From Symbiodinium natans (taxonomy: Eukaryota; Sar; Dinophyceae; Suessiales; Symbiodiniaceae): a DNA stretch of 64,000 nt. This document shows positions 54,189 to 64,000 of this stretch, one piece after another. Where the stretch lies: positions 147,501-211,500 of the forward strand of contig CAJNDS010002392.1 of NCBI GenBank assembly GCA_905221605.1, given 5' to 3'. The notes under the pieces are model-generated. The model worked only from the letters and a program-made list of their open reading frames with translations, was not told where the DNA came from and searched no databases. Each line of letters starts with the position of its first letter. Within the stretch, counting starts at the first letter, position 1. Made by a program: the position numbers and the translations under genes.

Positions 54189-57100
54189 ATGTCGGATATG
54201 TCGACAATTGTGGAGCCCTCTTCTGAAAGCACTGTTATGCTCATGAACGAAATGTTGTTTCATCAGTTCGTGTGAGACATTTGTTCTTTCCGTAAGCTTC
54301 GGCGGCTTCTCACACGGAACTGTAAGCACCCTAAACCCTAAACCCGAAACCCTAAGGTCATGAAGAGCGAGGTCTCATTACGGTCACACGCTTCCTAGCT
54401 TCACCTTCCCGAGGGCTCCCCCCCCGCCTGATTGCTTGGCTGCCCGAAATGGGGGGGTTTCCCAAAATAAGGGTCACCCTAATCTACCCCCAAATACTAG
54501 AATCCATATTGTAGGAACTGCCAAGAAGGGTACCCCTATTTTCGGAAACCCGGGCTTTTTAACCCTACACGATTCTCAGCCTCGAATGGACCCTTTAAAT
54601 CTTCAAATGGCCTTCACGGTCTCAACACACCAAACCTACATGTCCGTGAACCCCACAGCGAAATATCCCTAAAATCCAAACCCTAGACCTTTTTCCGCTC
54701 TAAACAGCCCGCCCTTCGTGACCCTGAGCGACTAAAAGCCCTATGCCCTAAAAGCCCTAAAATATTAAAAGCCTAAAAAGCCTAACGCCCCAAAACCCTG
54801 ACACCCTAAAACCCTAAGAACTCTAAAACCCTCAAACCCTCAAAACCCTACAAACCCGAAACCCTATAAAACCCTTAAAACCCTAAAACCCTTAAAACCC
54901 TAAAAGCCTAAAAGCCTAAATCCCTACATCCTAAAACCCTAAAACCCTAAAACCCTAAATCCTAAACCCTAAACCCTAAACCCTAAACCCTAAACCCTAA
55001 ACCCTAAACCCTAAACCCCAAACCCCAAACCCCAAACCCCAAACCCTATCCCTAAACCCTAAACCCTAAATGCCGCAAGGAGCCTCCAAGCGCGACCCGC
55101 GTCCCTGGACAGAGCCGCCTACGGCGCTGCGGAGAAGGAGCCTTAACAGGGGCCTTTTCAACGTTTAGGGTTTAGGGTATAGGGCTTAGGGCTTAGGGTT
55201 TGGGGTTAAGGGTTAAGGGTTAAGGGCCAAGGCTTTAGGTTAAAGTTTACCCAAGGCTCCAATGTAGTACCTTTTTCGATAGTATATCTGAATTTGTTTA
55301 ACTAACCCAAAAAGGAACTACATTAGAGCCTTTAGGTAGGGTTTGGGGTTCAGGATCCGGTTTTTCGTTGTTCTCCTTAGTTTTTTTTAGGGCTTAAGCA
55401 AGCGCTTGCGCGACGTCTACACTTGCGTAGGGTTTACCCCACACCCTGAGCCCCAAACACGTGAAGCGCTTTGGAATACTGCATCCTAAACCCGCCAAGG
55501 CGTGGCTCTGGGTGTATATAGAGCTTAGGATTCCTGAGCCCTAAACCCGAAACCCGAAACCCTAAACCCTCAACCCTAAACCCTAAACCTAAACCCTAAA
55601 CCCTAAACCCTAAACCCTAAACCCTAAACCCTAAACCCTAAACCCTAAACCCTAAGCTTCCCGCCTTCTGGATGCTCCGTACCATTCTGCAACCGTATGT
55701 GCTCTTGTGGTTGACTTTGTTTTTTGTTCCAGCAGTATTCCATGTGTTTCGTGTTTGGCCGTTGCTGAGGTGGATCCCCGCGACCGCCACCTGTATAGCG
55801 TTCCTTGGTTTCGTGTCTCCTGTTCATGTTTTTTTTTTTGGTTTGTGACTATGCTGCAACAAAAAGGATGTGTCGGTGATTGACGAGACCCCGGACGTGC
55901 TTTGGATGAATTTCATTGCTCTTTCCGAGTCGCTTGCTGGTAGGCATGATAGGCTCGCTTTGTTCGATTGCACTTTCCTGTAAGGGCTCCAGCGGCGTGC
56001 AGGGCGTGCCATGGCTGGCAATCTTGCGTAAGCTTTGTTTTTTTCTCCCCTCGCAGTTGTCGTGTCACACTTTGGCGTGCTTGGTGCCCCGGCCTTTTGT
56101 TGTCGAAGGTGACGCCTACCTTCGTTTCCTCGTCTTCGAGCAGCACCAAGGCGGCGATGCCCTCACTTCGTTTGTTTGTATGTCTGTTTGTTTTTTTTGT
56201 TTGCCCGATGTCGAGGTTGGCAATCCTGGAACTCCCGCTGCTCAACTGCATTATTATGTAATGCTACTCTTTCTGGTAGTGTTGTTGCTCTGTTTTTCTT
56301 GTTCGTGTGCCACTCCTTCATCTCTCGTTCTGATCTCTCAGGCTTTCCCATTCCCCTCTTCGGAGGTGGTGGAAGAGGCAATTGCCCATTCTAATTTCGC
56401 CTCTTGGATGTGTTTGTGGTTGGGCTCTCGTCGCGGTTGCTTTAAACCTTCCTTCATCAGTTGGGCTCTCTTATCTTAGGCCGCCATGCTGCCACAAGTG
56501 TCTCGGCAGCAGTTATTGTCTTTCTGTTTTTCGTTGGCTGTTCTCGGTTCTTGTGGTTGTTGTGTGTTGTGGTGTTGTGTGCGTGCTTGGATTCGTTTGT
56601 CTGTCTCGTTAGGCCGACGGCGAAGGCTCTCCGACGAAGCGCGCGCGCCGGGTTTCTTGGCTTTTTATAATTGAGTGCAGGATTTGTGATTGGGTTCCAT
56701 GACTGTTGGAGTTCGGGGCTTTGACAAAAATGAAATAAGTTATTGAGTTCAGGAGCCGCAGATCGAGTGGGACGAGGTGTCTTGCCTGGATATTGGATAT
56801 TGTTTTTTCTTTCGAAGAAGAGCGGAGGGACTTTTTTTTTAGATGCTTGTTGTGGTACTGATTCTGCTTCTGAACGTCTTTGGAACTCAGGAGGTTACAC
56901 CGAGCGAAGTTCCTCGTCTGGCTTTTTTTTGGGGGGGAGGGGTCTTGTGGTGTTGCGACGGTCGCTGTTGTTCATGCCACCGTTTTTGGCTGTCTGTACT
57001 TCTAAGGACGTTGACGGCAACCCTCCCACCTGCATCCGCCCCTTGTTCACACCATCGAACACACCCTCCGTCCCCAGCTCCTCCCACTCTTCCACCGACG

Positions 57101-57750
57101 CGCCACCTCTTCCACCGGCAGCTTCGCCACCTTACGCGAGGTCCCCAATTTTCAGCCACACACCCACTCCCCCCAGCTCGCCTCACACACCCACTTCGCC
57201 AGCACCGTTCTCCCAGCCCCCAACGCCCGTCTCGCCACCACAATCCGCCCTCCAACTGCCACATGCCCCTCCCAATCATTTGCCCTTTTGAATGGCTACG
57301 GCCATGCCAAGCGCACCCTTGGAGCTCCGAAAGGGCTACTACCCAAGGTGCGACGACTTCCCCAGTCTCAACCTCCACCGCAACCACCTCCCCTCTCTCC
57401 CCCAACCACCCCTCGAGCCTCCCTACCACCTAATGCGGGAGCGCCGGCGCAACATCATTACCCACTACCCCTGCCACAACTGCAGAAGTTGCTGGTCGCG
57501 TCGTGCCTTGGATGCATTTGCTGTTGTTTGGCATGTTTGCTGCTACTAAGCATTATCCTTTTTGTGGTTGGCGATGACCTCAGGAAACCCACATCGTTCA
57601 TTGTGTCGCATGTTCGTGCTGCAAGTATGTGTTTCTTCGATGTTTGTTTCTTGCAAGGAGAAGGGCAAGGGCGAGGGCAAGGGCAAAGGCGACGGCAAGG
57701 GCGATGGCAAAAGTGACAAGGGCGGCCCAGGCAAGGGAAAGGGACAGTGA
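54189..57750 (+). CDS. Gene C, unrecognised protein, partly resolved exon chain
   Basis: Proposed exons: 54189-54269 (MSDMSTIVEPSSESTVMLMN..., ATG two bases after ttag), 54357-54364 (8 nt, doubtful), 55080-55137 (LQARPASLDRAAYGAAEK), 55867-55939 (DVSVIDETPDVLWMNFIALS...), 56109-56158 (DAYLRFLVFEQHQGGD), 56216-56257 (VGNPGTPAAQLHYY), 56342-56398, 56480-56497, 56613-56651 (ADGEGSPTKRARR, resembling a nuclear localisation signal), 56753-56776 (EPQIEWDE), 56891-56920 (EVTPSEVPRL). Phases join without a stop. The 3' end is open: 57007-57291 is a Pro/Ser/Thr-rich frame ending in TGA, while a Lys/Gly-rich exon at 57658-57750 ends in TGA at 57748. From 55940 the introns are short (57-169 nt), T-rich and mostly GT-type. 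No family is recognised; a nuclear role is only hinted at. Confidence 0.5.
54445..54551. mobile_element. Inverted-repeat element, family 4
   Basis: Starts GGGGGGGTTTCCCAAAATAA and ends CCCCTATTTTCGGAAACCC. The end motif ATTTTCGGAAAC recurs at 15700-15770 (reverse), 28655-28680, 37405-37425 and about 39640-39700. Confidence 0.6.
55246..55345. mobile_element. Hairpin element in gene C
   Basis: Arms AAGGCTCCAATGTAGTACC and AGGAACTACATTAGAGCCTT around an AT-rich loop. Confidence 0.66.
55867..55939 (+). CDS. Gene C exon, best supported
   Basis: Reads DVSVIDETPDVLWMNFIALS and then ESLA plus one base of Gly. Acceptor aaaag|G, donor GTAGGC. It joins in phase to 56109-56158, where Gly is completed and DAYLRFLVFEQHQ follows. 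Confidence 0.65.
57015..57540. other. C-rich region open in all three forward frames
   Basis: Proline-, serine- and histidine-rich translations stay open for long stretches: frame ending in TGA 57289, frame from 57015 reading TSSTGSFATLREVPNFQ, and frame from ATG 57292 reading PSAPLELRKGYYPRCDDF. The last two have the strongest C/G bias at third positions. Exon boundaries cannot be settled by eye. Confidence 0.4.
57658..57750 (+). CDS. Lys/Gly-rich terminal exon (gene C or a neighbour)
   Basis: Acceptor tgcaag|G after an intron that may start GTATGTG at 57625. The frame is EKGKGEGKGKGDGKGDGK, then SDKGGPGKGKGQ and TGA. The alternating Gly-Lys pattern with C or G at third positions supports this frame over an Arg/Ala-rich one. 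Confidence 0.5.
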   Translation, partial: EKGKGEGKGKGDGKGDGKSDKGGPGKGKGQ

Positions 57751-58283
57751 GCCATTTGAAATGCTCCTTCCTTTCTCCATTCTTTCGAAGCAGCCTTACT
57801 CTGAGCATATATACATTCATATATGTGTTTTTGAAGACTGCTTGGAGCAGCGCTATACACTTCTACATGTACACATACATATGTCAACGCCCTTGTTTTC
57901 TGCCAATCTTTGAGCCGTTTGAAGTGTTTGAACCATTTGAAGTGGTATTTTGCAAGGCTGCCTTGAGTGGCGCCATTTAAAGCTAAACCCTAAAACCTAA
58001 ACCCTAAACCTTAAACTCGGAACCCTAAACACTAAGACTTTAGCATATATACATATACATATACATACACATATACAATTTCTCCTCGTCAGTGAGCCAT
58101 TTGAAAGGCTTACTTCACATCCTTTTTTAAAATGTGGCATGCTGTGCCTAGCCTCTTTTCTTTAAACAATCTTTTCTGAGAGTTCTTCCGAGGAGTGCTG
58201 TGACCGTCTCGTACGGCCGCGCCGGACTTTCACTTGGCTGCAGCACGTAAGGGACGTTTGCGTCCGCGCGCCTTGCCGGAACG
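57751..58283. other. Spacer between genes C and D
   Basis: Probably 3' UTR and spacer. Holds several copies of a GAGCCATTTGAA-like motif (about 57750, 57910, 57930 and 58092), ATATAC/ATACAT-rich patches and one short CCCTAAA block near 57980. No gene is seen. Confidence 0.5.
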
Positions 58284-61200
58284 ATGGAGACCGATTTCGC
58301 TGGTCTTCGGCGGGCGTGCGTGCCCACGTGAATGACTTTATACCTGGTCACTTCCAGTGGGCATGCCCTTGATTTGGACGCCTCTGCTGACTCGGGCCCT
58401 GCGCCTTCCACACCTTAACACCTAGACCTTATTATAGACCTTAAACCCTAGCCCTAAACCCTTAAAACCCTAAATAAACCTAAGCCTCACCCTAAACCCT
58501 AAACCCTAAACCCTAAACCCTAAACCCTAAACCCTAAACCCTAAACCCTAAACCCTAAACCCTAAACCCTAAACCCTAAACCCTAAACCCTAAACCCTAA
58601 ACACAAATCGTCCCGCCCATAAAGGTGTTGTTCTCGTCCGAGCCCTGTGATAGGCCGCCTCGACTTGAAAGGGCAGGACTTCAGGCTCCTTTGAGGCTGT
58701 AGGATTTAGGGTTTAGGGCTAGGGTTTAGGGTTTAGGGTTTAGGGTTTACGGCTAGGGTTTAGGGTTTAGGGTCCAGGGTGTAGGGTCTTGGTGTGGCCC
58801 TGGAAGCTTCATTTGCTGGCAGCTCTGAAGCTCGAACCCTCGAGGCTTTAAATACAAGCTCTGTAGCCCCTAAGCCTTCTAGAAGTCTCAAATCCAAATC
58901 TACAAGAATCCAAAAACCCAACAAAACCTAAAACCCTGCGAAGCCCTAAACCCGAAACCCGAAACCCTAAACCCTAAACCCCAAACCCTAAACCCCCCAA
59001 AAGCAGGAGGCTTTCCTCCTGGAGCTCGGCGCCATCTGCGCCGTGGCGCGCCTGGAGCTGGGACGCGCGCCTCGGGGCCAGAGCCCCGGAGAGGGTTTAG
59101 GGTTAGTAGGATTTATTGGGGTTGAGAGTCTGGGGTTTAGGGAATAGCCATGGGAGGGTTTAGTGTTTCGGGTTTATTGGGGCTGAGAGTTTGGGGTTTA
59201 TGTAGGGTTTGGGGCTTGGGGTTGCACTAGGGTTTGGGATGTAAAGCCACAGGGCCTATACCATCCCGAGGACCCAAACACCCTACAATGGATTTAGGGT
59301 TTAAAGTTAGGGTTTAGGGTTTAGGGTTTAGGGTTTAGGGTTTAGGATTAGGGTTTAGGGTTTCGGGTTTAGGGTTTAGGGTTGTTTGGGGGTTTGGGAT
59401 ATTATGGTTGCGCCACCACTCACCCCAATCATCCTAAGCCCTGCAGCTGCCCTCAACTCCCTATTCGAGCAGTGGGCAAGGCTCCCTCAAAGGACCCATA
59501 AGAACGGCTTATTGAGTTTTTGTTGTGTCCTGTTAGCTTCGGTATGGTGTTCATGGCTCAGGATTACGTACATTTGGTTCATAGCTTCACTCCGCACCCC
59601 CCCTCCACCCCGGCAGACGCTTTAAACTTTAAACCCTGAACCTAAATCCTGAGCCCCTAAACCCTAAACCCTAAACCCTAAACCCTAAAGGTGGCTCGGA
59701 GGCCTTGCCTGAGATGTTCGCAGGGCTCCCAGCACACGACCAGACAGGGTTTCGGATTTCGTCCCGAAACCCTAAACCTTAAACCGTAAACCCTCAAACC
59801 TAAACCCTACCCAAGCCCAAAGCCCTAAGCCCAAAGCCCTAAGCCCTGTTTGGTTTCGGGTCTTTGATGTTTGTGGCTATTCATTTTAGGGAGGTGTCTT
59901 CGGAGAACGTATGACAGCCGAACGGGTTCACTAATTTTCCGGTGCGTCAAGGGGAGTGGATCTCTTCCTTTCTACATGTTTGGATTTGTTATAGTTGTTA
60001 CCACTGTTAGTTTGCAGATGTCATTTTTAGGAAGAACATAAGTAGCTAGCTTTTTTTTATACAGTCCTGAGGTACTCCCTTCCCAGTATGTTTAAAAAAA
60101 GGCTAGTGCCTCGAGGCCAAAACTTTTAGCACAACTCACAACAACTCAACACGAACTACCTGTGTTGGGCACATGCTCGCTCATGTCCGGGGTTGGGTGC
60201 TTGCATGGGTTTGAGGTCTTCATTGATTGTTTTCGGTATTCGGTTTGGAGCCTTAAGACGGTTTGAAGCTGCAGCTTTGCTGTTGACTCGCCCGCGTCCA
60301 CCCACACCCAGGCACACGTACAGTTAAACCCTTGAGCCGCACCCACCGGGGACTAGCAGGGAGTCCGGCAGGGAGTCATATCAGCCCATGCAACTCCTAG
60401 CCCAACCAAAATCCAAGCTCAAGAACCACAAGCCACAAGACCTGCAGACTCACACAAACCAGGGGGAAACGACCTCATGTCCGTGTAAGGACAACTACAG
60501 GGTTTGGTTTTTGTGTGCCTGTGCGGTCAGAAGCGCTGCACACCTTCAAGCCAAGGCACTCATGTCCCTGATCGAAAGACCAGGTAGGGTTTATGGTTCA
60601 GGGTTTTAGGGTTTAGGGTTTAGGGTTTAGGGTTTAGGGTTTAGGGTTTCTGGTTTCTGGTTTAGGGTTTAGGGTTTTGGGTTTAGGGTTTAGGGTGGAA
60701 GCTGCAGGGCGAAGGTTTAGGCTTAAGATTTAGACGTTACGAAACTTTCTAAACAACTCGAAGCTCCTCCAAACTGAGCCCCTCAAGCAATCAAGTACCC
60801 TTCTGAAGCCCTAGGCTGTACAATCTTAAACCTACACTTGGTACCCTAAACCCTAAACCCTAAACGCTAAACCCTAGACCCTAGACCCTAAACCCTAAAC
60901 CCTAAACCCTAAATCCTAAACCCTAAACCCTAAACCCAAGTGTCAGCTTTCCTGGTAACCTGTGATCCTCTAGCACCCTTCAAATCCCAAGCCCCCCCCC
61001 CCCCCCCGCCCCTTAGTCAGCTGAAACTAGCCCTAACCCTGAAACACCTACTCCCATAGACTCAAAATCCTACACAACCCAAGCCCTACAAACTAAGAAG
61101 CCCTTGAAGCCCTCCAACTATCCCAAGCTAAGCGTAATCCCTTAACCCTAAGCCCTCTAGACCCTCGAAACACTAAATCCCAAACCGAAACCCTAAACCC

Positions 61201-62474
61201 TCTAAACCCTTCACCCTCTTAAACCCTAAACCTTCTTAAACCCTAAACCGTTTTAACCTTAAACCCTCTAAACCCTCTAAACCCTCTAAGCCTAAACCCT
61301 AAACCCTAAGCCCCCACAGGCCCTAAACCCTGAAACCCTATAACCCTCTAAACCCTAAACCCTAAACCCTAAATCCTAAACCCTAAACCCTAAACCCTAA
61401 ACCCTCTAACACCCGAAACCCCGAGGCGCACCTGGCTCCCGTCCTCGCCGCGGAGGCCGCGGCCGCGCGCCGCGTAGCGGCCCGCAGCTCCGTGGCGATC
61501 CTGCCTCTTGGGCCTGTTTTGCTGTGTTGGGAGTTCAGGGTTCAGGGTTTAGGGTTAGGGTTCAGGGTTTAGGGTTTAGGGTTTAGGGTGACCCAGAGTA
61601 GGCACTTATTCCTTCTTTTAGGGGCTTTCTTTCGAGGCTACTCTTGGGCCTTTTGTAGGGGCTTTCTTTCGAGGCTCCTCTTGGGTCCAGGCCTTCCGCT
61701 TAGGGATTAAGGAGTTGGGGTTTAGGCTTTAGGGTTGAGGGTTTAGGGTTTAGGGTTTAGGGTTGGGGGTTTGGTATGTTTAGGGTTGGGGGTTTGGGGG
61801 TTTGGGAGTTTGGGAGTTTGGGGAGTTTAGGGTTGGGGGTTAGGCTTGGAGGTTGTTTTAGGGTTGGGGGTTTGGAGCTTGAGGTTTAGGGTTTGGGGTT
61901 TTAGGCGTTGCTTAGTTGGGGGGGTGTGAGATAGGTGTTTAGGAGTTTCGGCTTTTGAGCGGCTTTTGAGGATGCAAGGTTTTCTGCTGCCTGGATTTAC
62001 TTCATATTTTGGGGTTCAGGGCTTGGGGTTCATGAGGGGCCGCTGCGGGTGTTGAGGTCTTAAAAGAACCTCGAAATCCTAAACCCTTAACCCTAAACCC
62101 CTGTTTTTAGAGGGTTGAGGGCTTTTCAACGGCCTTTGCAAATGGGAAAGGCTTGGTTTGTTTTGAGGCTTACGGCCAAGAAGGTCGCAGAGGCTTGCAT
62201 TTTAAGGGGGTTTATGGTTTGGGGTTTAGGGTTTGGGGTGTAGGGCTTGCGTGCTTAGTGCAGTTTGGAGTGCAGGGTCACAGCCTTCCAGGTAGGTGTC
62301 CTTACAAGCCCTAAGAAAGGGATTGAGGTTTCAGGTTAGGGTGTAGGGTTCAGGGTTTAGGGTTCAGGGTTTTAGGGGATGAGGGTTTACGGTAAGGGGA
62401 ACCTCGCAAGTACGATAGGCCAGCCAAGGACTGGCGATGATGACGACGACGCCGCTTCGCCTGCACCGGGGTAG
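58284..62474 (+). CDS. Gene D, possible complete 105-residue protein in six exons
   Basis: Proposed exons: 58284-58319 (METDFAGLRRAC), 58625-58672 (VLFSSEPCDRPPRLER), 59007-59082 (EAFLLELGAICAVARLELG...), 59691-59731 (GSEALPEMFAGLP), 61426-61496 (AHLAPVLAAEAAAARRVA...), 62429-62474 (TGDDDDDAASPAPG and TAG at 62472-62474). They total 318 nt, in phase, with AG|G acceptors and donors GT, GC, GC, GC and GA; the GA donor again precedes an exon that starts GA. The middle is Ala/Leu-rich and helical-looking, the end acidic. Exons three to five are the strongest; the start exon and its donor are guesses. No family recognised. Confidence 0.5.
58494..58600 (-). repeat. (CCCTAAA)n array in gene D
   Basis: About 15 perfect units ending 24 nt before the acceptor at 58624. 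Confidence 0.97.
59007..59082 (+). CDS. Gene D exon 3
   Basis: Reads EAFLLELGAICAVARLELG, then RAPRGQ and one base of Ser. Acceptor gcag|G, donor GCCCCG. High GC at third positions in an otherwise repeat-filled stretch. Confidence 0.65.
59732..61425. other. Long intron of gene D with mixed repeats
   Basis: Contains a hairpin around 60040-60118 (GCTAGCTTTTTTTTA against TTAAAAAAAGGCTAGT), an unassigned non-repeat stretch at 60130-60590, TTTAGGG arrays near 60600-60700 and CCCTAAA arrays near 60840-60935 and 61190-61405, and a C run near 60992-61008. Confidence 0.5.
61426..61496 (+). CDS. Gene D exon 5
   Basis: Reads AHLAPVLAAEAAAARRVAAR, then SSV and two bases of Ala. Acceptor cgag|G. Donor GATCCT is chosen because it keeps phase into the exon at 62429, which starts with GA; GTAGCG at 61474 is an alternative donor. 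Confidence 0.55.
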
Positions 62475-62661
62475 AGCCCTTGTGCGCCCTAAACCCTAAA
62501 CCCTAAACCCTAAGCCAAAAGTCCAGAAGAAGCGCTACTAAACTCTGAGGTTAAAAGCATAGGCGCTTGAAACAGGATGGGGCCCTTGGCATCGTGGGGG
62601 TTCGGGTTTAGGGTTTAGGGGTCATATTGCATATCAGTAAGACATACATAATATGCACATA

Positions 62662-62692
<31 letters not shown>

Positions 62693-63432
62693 GTATTGTT
62701 AGTTATATGTTTTTCTAGTTATTTATGTATCTATATATTCATACATTTGTATATGCGGAGAAGCAAAGTTATTCAAAGCCCCCACACTCTGAATCATTTC
62801 AGGGGCACGTGCTGTGCACCCAAGATAGGCCCGTGTGGTGCAAGCGGACGGCCCAAGTCCATTCAGGGTCATCTGGTCATCTCAATGCGACTACCAGGAA
62901 ATCTACGTACTCCAGCCCTAAACCCTAAACCCTAGACCCTACCCCCAAAAAAAATGCAGGCGAATGATAATACGAAGAAGTAGAATAAGAAGATAAGAAT
63001 AACAAGATTCATGATAACAAGAAGAATTACAATATTAGCTAACCCTAAAGCCGCTCCGATGCAACTTGGGCTCAGGTGCATCAAGTCACCCAAGAGGGTC
63101 TAAAGACCTTTAGACGCCCCCGTTTCGTTAAAGAGGCCTCAGAGCCCTAACCCCCACCCTGCACCCTACACCCTACACCCTACACCCTACACCCTAAACC
63201 CTAAACCCTAAACCCTAAACCCTAAACCCTAAACCCTAAACATACTGGATTTCCAGGCCAAAAGTGCCCAAAGCCCGCAAACCCGTCACGGCAGATGCCG
63301 TCTAACAGCCCAGGAATCCTAAAGACTAAGCCCTAAGCCCTAAGCCCTACACCCTAAACCCTTAAAGCCTAAACCCTAAACCTCGGAAGCAGAAGACTTC
63401 CAGATGCAAGACATGCTCCCGCCCTGCACCAC
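62475..63432. other. Spacer before gene E
   Basis: Holds CCCTAAA units at 62487-62513, an (AT)n run at 62663-62690, an AT-rich non-repeat stretch to 62920, and a CCCTACA/CCCTAAA array at 63155-63241. No gene is seen until the leader of the next one. Confidence 0.5.
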
Positions 63433-63978
63433 ATGACCTACTCGTCGACGGTGCGAGCGAAGGAGCTGTTGGGCGAGGTGGGTTTAGGGTTTAGAGTTTA
63501 GGGTTTAGGGTTTAGGGTTTAGGGTTTAGGGGCTGGGTGTGCAGGGTTCACCTTAATTCCGTTCTAAGGGGTGACTTAGGGGGCTAGTATAGAGGGGTAG
63601 CAGGGGACAGCGTAGTTATTTTTTATTTGAGTTAGGTGTATACCCCAAGTAGGTATATAACGCAAGTAGGGTTCCGTGCAGGGTACTTGCAACTCTGCTT
63701 TGAATGTACCTCCTAAACCCTAAACCCTAAACCCTCCACCCTAAACCTACCTACTACAGAGGTCCGCGCTAAACCTCTTTAAGCTCCCTAAAGCATCCTG
63801 AACGGCTTTTAAACCCGTTGACACCCGTTAGCATCCCGAAACCCTAAGCACTAAACCCCTAAACCCTGAACCCTATACCCTAAACCCTAAACCCTAAACC
63901 CCAAACCCTAAACCCTAAACCCTAAACCGATTCTTGCAGCAGGTGATTAGCATCACCGCCCTCCTCACCGATGATGAG
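63433..63978 (+). CDS. Gene E, first two exons, continues beyond the window
   Basis: Exon 1 at 63433-63477 reads MTYSSTVRAKELLGE with a GT donor; exon 2 at 63943-63978 reads VISITALLTDDE with a GC donor at 63979. Phase 0 joins them; acceptor gcag|G. A likely leader acceptor (ttccag) ends at 63403, 29 nt before the ATG. GC-rich third positions support both. No family can be named from 27 residues. Confidence 0.5.
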
Positions 63979-64000
63979 GCGCTGCCACCGACGTTGGGTT

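Noticed and set aside
56887-57429. Minus-strand frame of 180 codons, Gly/Arg/Trp-rich.
   Set aside because: It is the complement of the C-rich proline-coding stretch, and composition alone keeps it open; neighbouring + strand exons are better supported.

Overview
The window is nuclear DNA of a eukaryote, most likely a dinoflagellate. Three things point there: introns that mostly start with GC or GA instead of GT; a G directly after every acceptor AG (44 of 44 introns in the best gene); and genes all on the + strand in head-to-tail order with little space between them. TTTAGGG telomere-type repeat fills most of the non-coding DNA. The species cannot be told. No bacterial gene, rRNA, tRNA or CRISPR array was recognised.

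The main content is one gene that ordinary ORF finding misses: a complete mitochondrial HSP70 (HSPA9/DnaK type) at 6492-51366. I rebuilt it by hand as 45 mini-exons of 22-83 nt (mean 45 nt), separated by 44 introns averaging about 970 nt. The joined exons total 2028 nt with no internal stop (675 residues plus TGA), close to the family's usual length. They cover an arginine-rich mitochondrial presequence, the whole ATPase domain, the interdomain linker, the substrate-binding domain and a charged tail.

Layout. 1-925: no gene I can support, apart from an unexplained open frame at 181-519. 926-6166: last seven exons of an unrecognised gene (A) ending in TAA. 6167-6491: short spacer with a likely spliced-leader acceptor. 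6492-51366: mtHSP70. 52382-53910: loose candidate exons. 54189-57750: an unrecognised gene (C) in an island free of telomere repeats, with short T-rich introns. 58284-62474: a possible 105-residue gene (D). 63433 to the end: the first two exons of another gene (E) that runs off the window.

The introns hold the most unusual material. Telomere-type repeats tend to be TTTAGGG-oriented after donors and CCCTAAA-oriented before acceptors, so about half of the HSP70 introns could fold with their two ends paired. Between the arrays lie several families of 100-220 bp inverted-repeat elements, two related minisatellite elements, a 1.3 kb foldback region, and a row of eight 91-bp units that repeat the acceptor and first half of HSP70 exon 27. 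All exon calls come from reading the sequence by eye; no alignment or transcript was available.
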